From Pilaira anomala (lineage: Eukaryota; Mucoromycota; Mucoromycetes; Mucorales; Mucoraceae): a stretch of 14,253 nt of DNA. The stretch spans positions 1-14,253 of the forward strand of contig JAIXMQ010000194.1 in assembly GCA_025716855.1 (NCBI GenBank), given 5' to 3'. Below are positions 14,195-14,253 of the stretch, one piece after another. The notes beneath the pieces are model-generated. The model ran no database searches. It saw only the letters and a program-made list of their open reading frames with translations, and was not told where the DNA came from. The translations under genes and the position numbers were made by a program. Within the stretch, counting starts at the first letter, position 1. Each line of letters begins with the position of its first letter.

Positions 14195-14253
14195 GTAACT
14201 TAATACAAAAACATATAATTAAAATTGCTTATATGTAAAAAAAAAAATTAACG
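14195..14253 (+). other. Probable intron start in Myb-like gene, runs off window
   Basis: The GTAACT donor at 14195 follows an AAG exon end, and the downstream sequence turns sharply A/T-rich. Introns elsewhere in the window are 63 and 72 bp, so the acceptor would be expected just past 14253. Confidence 0.5.

Larger units (their letters stand above)
11500..14253. mobile_element. PIF/Harbinger DNA transposon, right end beyond window
   Basis: This region carries the two-gene set that defines PIF/Harbinger elements: a DDE_Tnp_4 transposase and a Myb/SANT-like protein, divergently transcribed. The left boundary is not proven. A G-run at about 11500 (GTAGGGGGTTTCAATCCGC) followed by A/T-rich subterminal repeats is a candidate inverted-repeat start, but its partner and the 3-bp target duplication would lie outside the window. 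The genes are visibly richer in G and C than the surrounding DNA. Confidence 0.7.

Overview
The window looks like AT-rich nuclear DNA of a fungus, made up almost entirely of transposable elements. The evidence for a eukaryote is two short spliceosomal introns (63 and 72 bp, with GTAAGT or GTAAAA donors and TTACAG or AATAG acceptors) that restore long conserved reading frames, TATA-box promoters, and three eukaryotic transposon classes. Small introns, high AT, and a Merlin-type (IS1595/ISXO2-like), a PIF/Harbinger and a Ty3/gypsy element together fit an early-diverging fungus such as Mucoromycota. That lineage is an inference and cannot be fixed from this sequence alone.

Layout. Positions 1-227 (minus) hold the 5' end of an unrecognised host-type gene that runs off the left edge. 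About 140 bp upstream of its start codon, an 8-bp target duplication (GATTCTTT, 364-371 and 10057-10064) frames a nested transposon, 372-10056. This has about 155-bp imperfect terminal inverted repeats and one intron-containing transposase gene of the IS1595/ISXO2 (Merlin) type (987-2579, minus). Inside it lies a decayed tRNA-Arg(CCT)-like sequence with pol III A and B boxes (3713-3784, minus). Immediately upstream of that, a Ty3/gypsy retrotransposon (3796-9588, minus) has inserted. Its two 446-bp LTRs look identical, and it has one uninterrupted 1680-codon gag-pol frame. Without the retrotransposon the Merlin element would be about 3.9 kb.

Positions 10065-11500 are non-coding. They carry a 172-bp-period tandem duplication (10293-10621) and a degenerate 23-bp-period array (11346-11490). 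From about 11500 to the right edge is most of a PIF/Harbinger element: a two-exon transposase (11693-13030, minus) and a divergently transcribed Myb/SANT-like accessory gene (13753 onward, plus). The 0.7-kb spacer between them contains a 75-93 bp tandem array flanked by outward-facing TATA boxes. The Harbinger right end and the 3' exon(s) of the Myb-like gene lie beyond the window.

How it fits together. The order of events reads as: the Merlin element inserted in the 5' flank of the left gene; a tRNA-like or SINE sequence was present in, or inserted into, it; then, very recently, a Ty3/gypsy element inserted about 8-12 bp from the tRNA-like 5' end. That is the sort of position used by Ty3-type integrases that target RNA polymerase III start sites. 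All three transposon frames are open with their catalytic residues intact, so all could be, or recently were, active.
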